From positions 1-64,000 of the forward strand of contig JBQTHE010000009.1 of the NCBI GenBank assembly GCA_052390115.1: a DNA stretch of 64,000 nucleotides, given 5' to 3'. Position numbers and translations under genes: made by a program. The notes beneath the pieces are model-generated. The model saw only the letters and a list, made by a program, of their open reading frames with translations, did no database searches and had not been told where the DNA came from. Each line of letters begins with the position of its first letter. The first letter of the stretch is position 1. The DNA is from GCA-003244245 sp052390115. Its GTDB lineage: Bacteria > Actinomycetota > Actinomycetes > Mycobacteriales > Pseudonocardiaceae. Positions 41,939 through 50,223 of the stretch are shown here, piece by piece.

Positions 41939-43119
41939 TACAGCGGCCATCGGTGCTGGCTGCTGGGATGGTCGTACCAGACGTATTGTTCGGTGCCGGT
42001 GGCGGTGATGCCGAACCGATCATAACTGGGTTTCCCAGCGGTATGCCAGAATGCGTACGCCTTCTCGACCTGATCCCATAACCGGCGGGGCCCGTTCTGA
42101 TGGACCAGGACTCCATCAGCGGTGCTGCGGGCCGCTGCCCGAGATCCGTCGGATGCGGTGAGTTGCACGCCTCCTGCGCCGTCCTGATTGATCGGCCCCC
42201 AGGTGGTGTCGGGGAGGTGCCATTGCACGACGAAGCAGAATTCGCTGCTCTGGCGCAGCAACATGGGGTCGACCGTGCTGGCTGATTCCACCGGATCGTC
42301 ATCGGACCACGGTGGGGACTGCGGCGGCGTGGATTCGGCGGTGTGGCGTAGCCACATGAACGAGGCGCACAGTGGGAGAAACCGACCGCTGGCGATGCCC
42401 CCGGCGTCGACGGTCAGCCGGGCGACGGTGCCGCCGATCGGGCCGCGCACATCGCTGACGATCACCGCGCCGGGAGCCGCCTGTTCTAGCCAGGCCAGCG
42501 GGACGGCGGGTACTGCGCAGGTGGCGATAATTCGGTCGTACGGTGCGCCAGGCCGGTAGCCGTCAGCGCCGTCCACGGCGGCCAGCGTGGGGGTGTAGCC
42601 GTTGGCGGCAAGCCGTTCTTGTGCTAGCTCGACCAGCTCTAGGTCGATGTCCACGCTGGTGACCCGGCTGCTGCCCAGCCGCTCACACAGCAGGGCAGCG
42701 TTATAACCGCTGCCGGTTCCGATCTCCAGCACTCGGCTGTCGCTGGCAACGTCGAGTGCTTCAAGCATGGTCAGCACCAGAGATGGCAGCGTGGAGGAGC
42801 TGGTCCAGGTCGGGTAGGTGGCGGGCCGCAGTTCGCGGATCATTGGCAGCTGCACGACTTTAGTGACCAGCGTGTCATCGCTGTAGACCGCGGCCAGCCA
42901 CTCGGCTCGTCGGTCGGGGTCGATGCACAGCAGACAGGGTGCGTCGAGTTTCGGATAAAAAGAGGGCACATACGGGTGTCGCCACGTGCGCTCAAAAACC
43001 TCCCGCCACGCCAATGTGCACAGCGTCCCATCTTCGGTGAACTTCTCGGCCATTTCCTGTAACCGAGCCCGGGCCAGTTCCTTCTCCTCCGCGTTCAGGT
43101 CGGTCGGGTAGCTGGGCAC
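41854..43119 (-). CDS. tgmC: RiPP-associated protein L-isoaspartyl O-methyltransferase (graspetide type)
   Basis: The 421-residue protein is a PCMT-like methyltransferase of the ATP-grasp RiPP system. The N-terminal part WRHPYVPSFYPK precedes a class I SAM-binding domain with VLEIGTGSGYNAALL, TSVDIDLELVELA and YDRIIATCAVPAVP. It probably methylates an Asp of the precursor, possibly leading to aspartimide, as known graspetide methyltransferases do. The GTG start overlaps tgmB by 25 nt. The C-terminus after WPLYTP appears frameshifted: a second copy of the terminal motif lies out of phase downstream, so the last ~30 residues may be abnormal. Confidence 0.82.
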   Translation of the reverse strand: MPSYPTDLNAEEKELARARLQEMAEKFTEDGTLCTLAWREVFERTWRHPYVPSFYPKLDAPCLLCIDPDRRAEWLAAVYSDDTLVTKVVQLPMIRELRPATYPTWTSSSTLPSLVLTMLEALDVASDSRVLEIGTGSGYNAALLCERLGSSRVTSVDIDLELVELAQERLAANGYTPTLAAVDGADGYRPGAPYDRIIATCAVPAVPLAWLEQAAPGAVIVSDVRGPIGGTVARLTVDAGGIASGRFLPLCASFMWLRHTAESTPPQSPPWSDDDPVESASTVDPMLLRQSSEFCFVVQWHLPDTTWGPINQDGAGGVQLTASDGSRAAARSTADGVLVHQNGPRRLWDQVEKAYAFWHTAGKPSYDRFGITATGTEQYVWYDHPSSQHRWPLYTPTPSSRTPTPYRTDSSTPAGTASASP

Positions 43120-44075
43120 GCAGCAACTCCATTCTGCAGCAAATCAGCCAACGCCGACGAAATCGGCAGTTCTAGCGCTTCCTCAATCCAGCCATAGGCG
43201 CCGGCCGGATTGCATTCCAACATGATCCAGTCCCCTGCGGGAGTTACGATGAAGTCAAACGCACCGAACGACAGCCCGAACGTTTTGAGGAAGGCCAGCA
43301 TTCCCACGGTGACCTGCTCAGGCGGATCGATCACCGCATACTCGAGGTTGTCGTAGTCAGCTCGGAAGTCCACTCGGGACGCGTCGGAACCCGCGTAGAT
43401 CGCGACTGAAAAGACCCGCTCACCCACCACGGTCACGCGCGCCTCGTACGCCTTGGGTAGGAACGGTTGGAACAGGTGTGTCGTCGTGTCGACCCCGGAC
43501 AGGTCGTTCAACTCGGACGGCTCAAGCCGGCGTGTGTAGGCCATCTGTAGTCGGCCCGACTCCACGAACGCCGCCGCGCTGAGCGTCTTGCTGGCTAGCA
43601 CCCCGCCCATTTCCGCAGCGAATGCGCGCACGCCGTCGGCTTCATTGGTCACTTCGGAGTCCGGCACAGTCAGGCCACACCGTCGTGCGACGTCGAGCTG
43701 GCGCGGCTTGACGGTGTCCGATTCGCGCGCCGGGTGATTTACCCATAGCGCTTCTAGGCTGGACAACACGCCACCTAAACCGTGCCGGGCCTCGGCGGCG
43801 GCGTGTTTGCGCTCTGGTCCGGACATGCCATCGGGCAGGACGAAGTGGGACGGGTGCCGATACCACACCGAGTGGATATCACGGAGTTGGACTTGCCGGT
43901 GCTCGTTGGCCAGCACGCCGTCCCAGCCCTTGTGGTCAAGGCGAGCGCTCAAACGCAACTTCTGCGGAAAGGCGGCTAGGTCGGTGCGAAAGACCGGCAC
44001 TTCGCGCTCGTTCAATGCCGTGACCACCCGGTCCGCCGAGGGATCGAGGTCTCGGGCCAGCACGAGCACGGTCAT
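43095..44075 (-). CDS. tgmB: ATP-grasp ribosomal peptide maturase (graspetide ligase)
   Basis: This 326-residue ATP-grasp ligase would join Asp/Glu carboxylates of the precursor to Ser, Thr or Lys side chains, forming ester or amide rings. It starts TVLVLARDLDPSADRV and includes VWYRHPSHFVLPDG in the pre-ATP-grasp region. FQPFLPKAYEARVTVVGE and DFIVTPAGDWIMLECNPAGA are typical of this maturase subfamily and give the ATP/metal ligands (Glu, Asn). It starts four bases after the precursor stop, and its ribosome binding site is weak, so coupling is likely. It overlaps tgmC. Confidence 0.88.
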   Translation of the reverse strand: MTVLVLARDLDPSADRVVTALNEREVPVFRTDLAAFPQKLRLSARLDHKGWDGVLANEHRQVQLRDIHSVWYRHPSHFVLPDGMSGPERKHAAAEARHGLGGVLSSLEALWVNHPARESDTVKPRQLDVARRCGLTVPDSEVTNEADGVRAFAAEMGGVLASKTLSAAAFVESGRLQMAYTRRLEPSELNDLSGVDTTTHLFQPFLPKAYEARVTVVGERVFSVAIYAGSDASRVDFRADYDNLEYAVIDPPEQVTVGMLAFLKTFGLSFGAFDFIVTPAGDWIMLECNPAGAYGWIEEALELPISSALADLLQNGVAACPATRPT

Positions 44076-44079
44076 GCGT

Positions 44080-44439
44080 TCAGCTCGACTGCCAGTCCGG
44101 TGCGCCAACCTCTTCGGGCGGTGGATTCGTACCAGCACCGTCACCGCCGCCTGAGGTCTCGCCAGGAGTGGCGCCAGGCTGCGTGTGTTTACCGAGCACC
44201 GGCGTCAGCGAGCCGTCCTCGTTGTAGACAAGGCCAATCTGGCGGTCCGGGCAGAAGGTGTACCGCCAGTTCGGTGGTGTGTCGATCCGAGCGCCGGCCA
44301 CAACTCCTCGCAGCGAAAATGGCCGCGTAGTCGGGCCGCTCGGCTCTTCGTGACAGTCATCCATGAGCCCGAGCGGAGGACCGAGCGGAAACCGGTCACC
44401 AGGATTGAACAACGGATCGTGTCGCAGCGGCGCGGACAT
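44080..44439 (-). CDS. tgmA: Graspetide precursor peptide (TgmA-type ATP-grasp-modified RiPP)
   Basis: The 119-residue peptide has a leader with RPFSLR at residues 39-44, the conserved recognition element of this precursor family, then YTFCPDRQIGLVYNEDG. The tail (residues 84-119) is a plausible core rich in Thr/Ser (86, 91, 95, 96, 104) and acidic residues (Glu94, Asp100, Glu109, Glu110, Asp115). These could form side-chain ester or amide rings. The ATG at 44439 has AAAGGAG four bases upstream. It lies 15 bases after the regulator gene and four before the ligase gene. The exact core and ring pattern are not readable from sequence. Confidence 0.82.
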   Translation of the reverse strand: MSAPLRHDPLFNPGDRFPLGPPLGLMDDCHEEPSGPTTRPFSLRGVVAGARIDTPPNWRYTFCPDRQIGLVYNEDGSLTPVLGKHTQPGATPGETSGGGDGAGTNPPPEEVGAPDWQSS

Positions 44440-44454
44440 GGGACTCCTTTCGGC

Positions 44455-45858
44455 TCAGGCCAGCGAGGCGCCGACTAGATCGCGGTGTTTGGCGTCGAAT
44501 TCGCGCACCGCAGCCGAGCGCGCGTAGCGGGCGGCGGCCACCCGGAAATCTGCCAGCCGACTTCGGTCATGTGGGGACTCCAGCCGTCTTATCAATGCCG
44601 CTGCCTCGCTCGCTGTTGCACAGGCTTGCTCGACCGCCCCAGTGGCGAGTCGGGTGATCGCCAGGTGGCAGAGCCACCCAGCCCGGTCCCTCGCGAAACC
44701 AGGATCAATAAGTGAGAGCGTGCGGCGTAGGTACGGTTCGGCTTCACCGGGGTGCCCAAGAGTAAGAAGAGATTGACCAGCGATACCGTTAGCATCGGCC
44801 TCGGTGAACCAGTAAATCCAGGAAGGCTCTTCGGTAGGAACCGATCGAGCGAGCAGATCGAACGCCCGATCCTGCGCCCGTCGCCAGGTCGTCTCGTCGC
44901 CGGCATGGGCGGCACCAAGCGCCAGCCGACCGTGCAGCGACGCTGCCACGGCGGGCGTCAGCTCCCGTTCGGCTTTCAGCGCCGACTCAGCAAGAGTGAC
45001 TGCATCGGCCGGCTTGGGCGAACGCGCGGCCTGAATACTCATGAAACCGAGAACGTTGGCGCCGATCGCCCGGTCACCGCTGACGTGCCCGGCGCGTACG
45101 GCGGCGAGGAAGTAGCGCTGCGCCAACGCGGGCTGCTCAGAATCGAACGCGAGCCATCCGGCGAGCCGGCCCAGCTCGGCGGCCACCGCGTGCAGCCGCT
45201 TGCCGACTTCCTCGGTGTAAGCGGCGTTGTTCAACATCGCCACTACCAGGCGCAGGTCCTCCCGGACTGCCGGCAGCAGGGTGCCGCCGCCGATGGCGTC
45301 GTCCATCCGGCGTCGCGCTTCGGCTACCCGTTCCAGGTCGTCCACCAGGGCGTGATCGACCCGCTTCCCGAGCACAGATGCAGCCACTCTGGCCGGGTCG
45401 AACAGCCACTGGTGGGCGACCGCCGTCAACGTCAGCCCGGTCAGGGCTACGAACTGTCGCCGCTCCATGGGGTCAGCATCCACCACCGCCGTGAGCGCGG
45501 CTACTGCCCCGCTGGGGTTCCAGGGCTGGTGCAGCCCGTCGTCGGCGGGCACGTAGACCAGCGGTCCGGTCGAGGTCCAGCCCAAGGAATCCAGTGTGAC
45601 GGGCTCGCCCAATCGCTCATGCAGCAGATGGCAAACCAGGGACGGCAATGGATCACGTGGCACGCGCGGAGTCGTCCGCCTCGCCTCGGCGTACACCCAC
45701 CGGCGCGGAGTGCGGCGGTGCACCCGGGCGCGGAGGTCCAGCGACGTCGCCAGCTCGTTGAGCCGGTCACCCAGGTTCTCCGGTGTCCAGCCGGCCCGCG
45801 CCAGCAACCGCTCCAGCACGATATTGCAACGCCCCTTCGCGATGTCGCTGGTGGTCAT
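44455..45858 (-). CDS. TPR-containing transcriptional regulator of the graspetide locus
   Basis: The 467-residue protein has an N-terminal helix-turn-helix-like region (NIVLERLLARAGWTPENLGD, then RRTPRRWVYAE) and a long helical C-terminus of TPR-like repeats (for example AQRYFLAAVRAGHVSGDRAI). It resembles the Streptomyces-type regulators with TPRs. Same-strand placement directly upstream of tgmA suggests control of the peptide locus. The ATG is at 45858. The 131-base divergent gap to the next gene likely contains the promoter. Confidence 0.75.
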   Translation of the reverse strand: MTTSDIAKGRCNIVLERLLARAGWTPENLGDRLNELATSLDLRARVHRRTPRRWVYAEARRTTPRVPRDPLPSLVCHLLHERLGEPVTLDSLGWTSTGPLVYVPADDGLHQPWNPSGAVAALTAVVDADPMERRQFVALTGLTLTAVAHQWLFDPARVAASVLGKRVDHALVDDLERVAEARRRMDDAIGGGTLLPAVREDLRLVVAMLNNAAYTEEVGKRLHAVAAELGRLAGWLAFDSEQPALAQRYFLAAVRAGHVSGDRAIGANVLGFMSIQAARSPKPADAVTLAESALKAERELTPAVAASLHGRLALGAAHAGDETTWRRAQDRAFDLLARSVPTEEPSWIYWFTEADANGIAGQSLLTLGHPGEAEPYLRRTLSLIDPGFARDRAGWLCHLAITRLATGAVEQACATASEAAALIRRLESPHDRSRLADFRVAAARYARSAAVREFDAKHRDLVGASLA

Positions 45859-45989
45859 CGCCCGCTCTCATGATCGTGTGGGTGTGGCACTGACGGTAAC
45901 GCCCCGAACGCTCCCAGCGAGTCGAAGTGTGCCAAGTGTGTATCGCTATTTCGGTGTTAAGGCCGGACCCCGACGCCAATCTCATCGCC

Positions 45990-46370
45990 ATGAACCGACC
46001 TGCCGAGTCCATCCAGGAGCCGCAGCGTGGCGCTGGCGTGGCCGAGCGGCTGTATACGACGCCGATCACCTCCCAGCTCGTCGACCAACGGCTCGAACAC
46101 CAGGTGACCGACGGAGCAGTAGCCGCCGGCCGTAACGCCCACCGGTACCAGGCGCTGTGCGGCCAGCTTTTCGTTGCGGCGCCACTGGTCGCGCCCCCCG
46201 GCCGACCATGCCCGGCTTGCGCGGCGATCCTGGCGGCGGCTTCGCGGGCAGCCGCACCCGCCGCGGCGCATCAGCCACGCCAGCGCCGTCGTGGCCTGCT
46301 GCGGCGGCTGCTGAACCGCGCTGACCTGGCCTGCACCTGCGAGCGACCCGACGACGAGTCAATACGCTGA
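45990..46370 (+). CDS. Hypothetical cysteine-containing protein
   Basis: This 126-residue protein begins MNRPAESIQEPQRGAGVAER and includes ITSQLVDQRLEHQVTDGAVA, HRYQALCGQLF, a CPAC pair and a C-terminal CTC. It is divergent from the graspetide regulator and has no clear ribosome binding site. I recall similar proteins in Pseudonocardiaceae but no function. Metal binding is possible. Confidence 0.6.
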   Translation: MNRPAESIQEPQRGAGVAERLYTTPITSQLVDQRLEHQVTDGAVAAGRNAHRYQALCGQLFVAAPLVAPPGRPCPACAAILAAASRAAAPAAAHQPRQRRRGLLRRLLNRADLACTCERPDDESIR

Positions 46371-46443
46371 TTGGGCGTATCGTAGCGCTGCTCCGCAGCG
46401 GGTATGTCGTTACTGGCGAATCAAAGGAGTGTGAAGGCTTGTC

Positions 46444-46701
46444 ATGAACATGGTCATCATCCTAGAAATCGTCGTCGGAATTGTTGTGCTCGTGGCCGCC
46501 GTGCGGTTCGCTGTGCGGGACACCCGGCAGCGTCGCGGTGCCACCGGATCAGCGGATATCGGCGAGGCTCCGCCGGTGCGTGGCAGCGAGCGTGCAGCGC
46601 AACAGCAGCCGAGTGAGGTCGCTGATCGGCGAGAGAGCGAAGAGGTCGCCGCGCTGAGTGCCCCGTCGACTGTCCCGGAGCCGCCCGCAGACGCGCGCTA
46701 G
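46444..46701 (+). CDS. Truncated paralogue of the membrane-anchored protein at 40531
   Basis: This 85-residue protein has one membrane helix (VIILEIVVGIVVLVAAVRFA) and a linker with RGSERAAQQQPSEVADRRES, closely like the linker RGSESDAARHLGEVADRRD of the gene at 40531. It lacks the C-terminal helical domain. Upstream DNA is also similar (CGCAGCGGGGTATGT-like segment). It appears to be the product of a duplication whose domain was lost; whether it works is unknown. Confidence 0.6.
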   Translation: MNMVIILEIVVGIVVLVAAVRFAVRDTRQRRGATGSADIGEAPPVRGSERAAQQQPSEVADRRESEEVAALSAPSTVPEPPADAR

Positions 46702-46710
46702 CGTGCGTTC

Positions 46711-47643
46711 GTGCTGCGTCCGCTGATCCTGGCCGCTGCCGGCAATCCGACCGTCCGGCGGCTCGTCGCCACCGCGCCGGTCAGCCGTTCTCTGGTCAGC
46801 CGTTTCGTGGTCGGCGAGAGCACCGAGCAGGCGGTGGCCGCGACCACCAACCTGGTGGCCAGCGGGCTGGCGGTGACCCTGGACCACCTGGGAGAGGGTG
46901 TCGAAGATGAGGCCGGTGCGGAATCAGCCGTGCGCGCCTACCTCGAACTGCTGGACCGGCTGAGAGCCGATGGTCTGGCCGACCGGGCCGAGGCCAGTGT
47001 CAAGCTGTCCGCGCTGGGCCAGCGCCTCGACGAAGAGCTGGCGTTGCGCAACGCTTCCCGGATCTGCGCGGCCGCCGAGCATGCCGGCACCACCGTCACT
47101 CTGGACGCCGAGGACCACACCCTCACCGACTCCACCCTGCGGGTGCACGCCGAGCTACGCCGCACCTGGCCCGCCACCGGCGCGGTGCTGCAGGCCTACC
47201 TGCACCGGACGCTGGACGACTGCCGGGCGCTGGCGGTGGAGGGCTCCCGGGTCCGGCTGTGTAAGGGCGCCTACGCCGAACCTCCTGAGCTGGCATTCCG
47301 GACGTCGCGCGAGGTCGCGCGCAGCTTCGTGCACTGCGCCAATACCCTGCTCGCCGGACCGGGCTATCCGATGTTCGCCACCCACGACCCGCTGCTGATC
47401 GCCATCGTGGGTGAGCGAGCCCGCTGGTATGGGCGCCCACCGGGCAGCTTCGAGTACCAGATGCTCTACGGGGTGCGTCCGGCCGAGCAGCGGCGGTTGG
47501 CCGCCGGCGGAGACACCGTCCGGGTGTACCTGCCCTACGGCTCAGACTGGTACTCCTACCTCACCAGACGGCTCGCCGAGCGACCCGAAAACGTCGCCTT
47601 CTTCCTCCGTGCCTTGCTGCGTTCTGGGGACAGATCGCGGTAA
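46711..47643 (+). CDS. Proline dehydrogenase
   Basis: The 310-residue monofunctional PRODH oxidises proline to P5C with FAD. Motifs include ASVKLSALGQRLDEELALRN, VTLDAEDHTLTD, QAYLHRTLDD, RLCKGAYAEP and FEYQMLYGVRP with YLPYGSDWY, the family's substrate and flavin motifs. The GTG start is nine bases after the upstream gene. The TAA stop (47641-47643) lies inside a family A palindrome, whose DNA encodes the last residues (RSGDRSR). It sits beside proC, which catalyses the reverse step. Confidence 0.9.
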   Translation: MLRPLILAAAGNPTVRRLVATAPVSRSLVSRFVVGESTEQAVAATTNLVASGLAVTLDHLGEGVEDEAGAESAVRAYLELLDRLRADGLADRAEASVKLSALGQRLDEELALRNASRICAAAEHAGTTVTLDAEDHTLTDSTLRVHAELRRTWPATGAVLQAYLHRTLDDCRALAVEGSRVRLCKGAYAEPPELAFRTSREVARSFVHCANTLLAGPGYPMFATHDPLLIAIVGERARWYGRPPGSFEYQMLYGVRPAEQRRLAAGGDTVRVYLPYGSDWYSYLTRRLAERPENVAFFLRALLRSGDRSR

Positions 47644-47679
47644 ACGGGGGCTGATTACTGCGGTCTGTCCCCAGAACGC
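47619..47679. repeat. Palindromic repeat family A, copy 3
   Basis: Arms 47619-47644 and 47654-47679 with a 9-nt loop. The left arm contains the stop codon of the proline dehydrogenase gene. It fills most of the gap before proC. Confidence 0.9.
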
Positions 47680-47711
47680 AGCTTTGCGCGGAGCTGTGGC
47701 AGTCTGCGGTC

Positions 47712-48521
47712 GTGACCACGATCGCTATCCTGGGTGCGGGCAAGATCGGCGAGGCATTGCTGTCCGGACTGCTCGCTGCCGGTCGTAGCCCGGATGACCT
47801 GATGTTCACCGAGCGCCATCCCGACCGGGCTGCCCTGCTCGAGAAGACCTACCGGGTACGCGCGGTCGACACCGGCACTGTCGCGCGGAAGGCCGACGTC
47901 CTGGTCGTCGCGGTGAAGCCGCAGGACATCGACCCGTTGCTGGCCGAGCTCGCCGGGCTGGTCGGCCCAAGCACGCTGGTCGTGAGCTTGTGCGCGGGGC
48001 TGCCGACCGCGCTCTACGAGCGTCGACTGCCCGACGGGGTGCCGGTCGTGCGAGTCATGCCCAACACCCCGATGCTGGTCGGCGAGGCGATGAGCGCGGT
48101 GTCGGCCGGTCGCTTCGCCACCGAGGCGCACCTGGAGCTGACCGAGGACCTGCTCGGCAGCGTGGGCAAGGTGGTCCGGGTGCCGGAGAGCCAGCAGGAT
48201 GCCGTCACCGCGCTGTCCGGTTCCGGCCCGGCCTACTTCTTCTACCTGGTGGAGGCGATGATCGACGCGGGGATCCTGCTCGGGCTGCCCCGGCCGATGG
48301 TGACCGAGCTGATCACCCAGTCCGCGGTCGGTGCGGCCCGGATGCTGCGCGACACCGGTGAACATCCGGTGCTGCTGCGGGAGGCGGTGACCTCTCCTGG
48401 CGGGACGACGATCATGGCGATCCGGGAGCTGGAGCGCCATGGCGTGCGGGCTGCGTTGCTGGCCGCCATCGAGGCGGCGCGGGAGCGGTCGGTCGAACTC
48501 GGACTGGCCCACCAGGACTGA
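47712..48521 (+). CDS. proC: Pyrroline-5-carboxylate reductase
   Basis: The 269-residue reductase makes proline from P5C. It has the Rossmann opening TTIAILGAGKIGEALLSGLL, VRVMPNTPMLVGEAMSAVSA, and the ProC signature SGSGPAYFFYLVEAMIDAGI through REAVTSPGGTTIMAIREL. The GTG start is at 47712. Neighbours (BldC-like and bS22 genes downstream) match the mycobacterial order. Confidence 0.95.
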   Translation: MTTIAILGAGKIGEALLSGLLAAGRSPDDLMFTERHPDRAALLEKTYRVRAVDTGTVARKADVLVVAVKPQDIDPLLAELAGLVGPSTLVVSLCAGLPTALYERRLPDGVPVVRVMPNTPMLVGEAMSAVSAGRFATEAHLELTEDLLGSVGKVVRVPESQQDAVTALSGSGPAYFFYLVEAMIDAGILLGLPRPMVTELITQSAVGAARMLRDTGEHPVLLREAVTSPGGTTIMAIRELERHGVRAALLAAIEAARERSVELGLAHQD

Positions 48522-48650
48522 GGACCACCACGACTGAGGGCGGCAGTCGCACGAGCACCACCTGTCCCGCTACTCTCATCAGAACATGAGCGTCACGGAC
48601 CGCGGGAGGGGAAGCCCAGCGGGCGCGACGTGGTGAGGACGCGATGACGC

Positions 48651-48857
48651 ATGCCGACGAACGAGCAGGCCGGACCGGGCAAGGTTCAGTTCCTCACGGT
48701 CGCTGAGGTGGCCGCGATGATGCGCGTATCCAAGATGACGGTTTACCGGCTGGTGCACGCGGGTGAGCTGCCCGCAGTACGCGTCGGGCGCTCCTTCCGG
48801 GTTCCGGAGGTGGCAGTACACGGATACCTTGAGAACGCCTACTTCGACGCCGGGTGA
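48651..48857 (+). CDS. BldC-like MerR-type DNA-binding protein
   Basis: The 68-residue protein is a small MerR-like winged helix annotated as excisionase-like: FLTVAEVAAMMRVSKMTVYR, then VHAGELPAVRVGRSFRVPE. Orthologues (Rv0500A; BldC relatives in Streptomyces) act as developmental regulators, not phage excisionases. It follows proC, as in mycobacteria. The ATG is at 48651. Confidence 0.85.
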   Translation: MPTNEQAGPGKVQFLTVAEVAAMMRVSKMTVYRLVHAGELPAVRVGRSFRVPEVAVHGYLENAYFDAG

Positions 48858-48973
48858 GGTCCGGCCGGTTGCACGTCGCCCATTCGGGCCGGAGTAATCT
48901 GAGCCGCCGCCCACGCCCACAGCGCGGTCTGCCGGGCGTTTCCTAGCATCCACGACCAGCGAGGAGGCCGAGC

Positions 48974-49075
48974 ATGGGCTCGGTGATCAAGAAGCGCCGC
49001 AAGCGCATGTCCAAGAAGAAGCACCGCAAGTTGCTGCGTAAGACCCGGGTCCAGCGTCGCAAGCTGAACAAGTAG
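48974..49075 (+). CDS. Small ribosomal subunit protein bS22-like (AURKAIP1/COX24 family)
   Basis: This 33-residue, strongly basic peptide (MGSVIKKRRKRMSKKKHRKL and the rest) matches the tiny actinobacterial ribosomal protein seen on the mycobacterial 30S subunit. GAGGAGG lies six bases before the ATG. It lies between the BldC-like and epimerase genes, as in mycobacteria (Rv0500B). Confidence 0.93.
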   Translation: MGSVIKKRRKRMSKKKHRKLLRKTRVQRRKLNK

Positions 49076-49177
49076 TTCATCCCGGCCACATCGCAAGGCC
49101 GTCCCGACTCCCCCCATCCCGACTCCCAGCGCGCCCGTAGCATGGTGCGCTGTTGTCGTGCGTGACCAGGAAGCAGC

Positions 49178-50212
49178 ATGGTGCCGTCCACGGTCCTCGT
49201 CACCGGGGTCAGCCGCTTCGTCGGTGGCCAGCTGGCGGCCCGGCTCGCAGCCGATCCCGGTATCGACCGTGTGCTCGGGGTGGATGTGGTGCCGCCGCGC
49301 CGAGACCTGCTGCGGCGAATGGGACGCGCCGAGTTCGTCCGGGCCGACCTCCGCAACCCACTGATCGCCAAGGTGATCTCCGCTGCCAAGGTCGACACGG
49401 TGGTGCATGCCGCGATGACCGTCAACGGGCCCACAAGTAAGTCCAGCACGGTGAAAGAGATGAACGTCATCGGCACGATGCAGCTCCTGGCGGCTTGCCA
49501 GAAGTCAGCGACGGTGACTCGGCTGGTCGTGAAGTCCACCAGTGCGGTGTACGGGGCGAGCCCCCAGGATCCGGCGATGTTCACCGAACGGGACGAAGCA
49601 CAGGACCTGCCGGCCTCGGGCTATGCCAAAGACGCGGTGGAGATCGAAGGCTACATCCGCGGTTTCGCCCGGCGGCGCGATGACGTGGACGTCACGGTAC
49701 TGCGCTGCACCGATCTCATCGGCCCGCGCATCGACACTGTCCTGACCCGATACTTCGCACTGCCTGTGGTGCCGACTGTGCTGGGCTACGACGGTCGGAT
49801 GCAACTGCTGCACGAGGAGGACGCGCTAGGAGTGCTCGAGCGGGCTACCCGGCAGCGGCTGCCCGGCGTGTTCAACGTCGGCGGCGACGGCGTGCTGCTG
49901 CTGTCCCAGGCGATCCGGCGGGCGGGCCGGATCCCGGCTCCGATACCCGAGCCGGCGGTGGCCACCGTCGGGCGGCTGCTGCGTAGCGGGGCGCTCATCG
50001 GCTACTCCCCGAAGCAGACCCGGTTCCTCAACTTCGGCCGGGTGCTGGACACGACCCGGTTGCGTACCGAGTTCGGTTTTACCCCCCGGTGGACCACTGT
50101 CCAAGCATTTGATGACTTCGTGCACGGCCGAGCGCTGCGGCCGGTGATCGACCCGAAGCGGGTGGCCCGGATAGAGGCCGGTCTGCTCACGCTCGCGGCG
50201 CGGCTGCGGTAG
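49178..50212 (+). CDS. NAD-dependent epimerase/dehydratase (GalE2-like, Rv0501)
   Basis: The 344-residue SDR protein has an N-terminal nucleotide-binding region (VLVTGVSRFVGGQLAARLA), VVHAAMTVNG, and later VKSTSAVYGASPQDP with the catalytic Ser/Tyr region. It is the syntenic counterpart of Rv0501. The ATG is at 49178. Its substrate is not known; the family name galE2 reflects similarity only. Confidence 0.85.
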   Translation: MVPSTVLVTGVSRFVGGQLAARLAADPGIDRVLGVDVVPPRRDLLRRMGRAEFVRADLRNPLIAKVISAAKVDTVVHAAMTVNGPTSKSSTVKEMNVIGTMQLLAACQKSATVTRLVVKSTSAVYGASPQDPAMFTERDEAQDLPASGYAKDAVEIEGYIRGFARRRDDVDVTVLRCTDLIGPRIDTVLTRYFALPVVPTVLGYDGRMQLLHEEDALGVLERATRQRLPGVFNVGGDGVLLLSQAIRRAGRIPAPIPEPAVATVGRLLRSGALIGYSPKQTRFLNFGRVLDTTRLRTEFGFTPRWTTVQAFDDFVHGRALRPVIDPKRVARIEAGLLTLAARLR

Positions 50213-50223
50213 AAGGGCGGAGG

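Noticed and set aside
48651..48857. Phage or plasmid excisionase
   Set aside because: The BldC-like MerR protein lies in a conserved core order with proC and bS22, and there is no integrase or attachment site.
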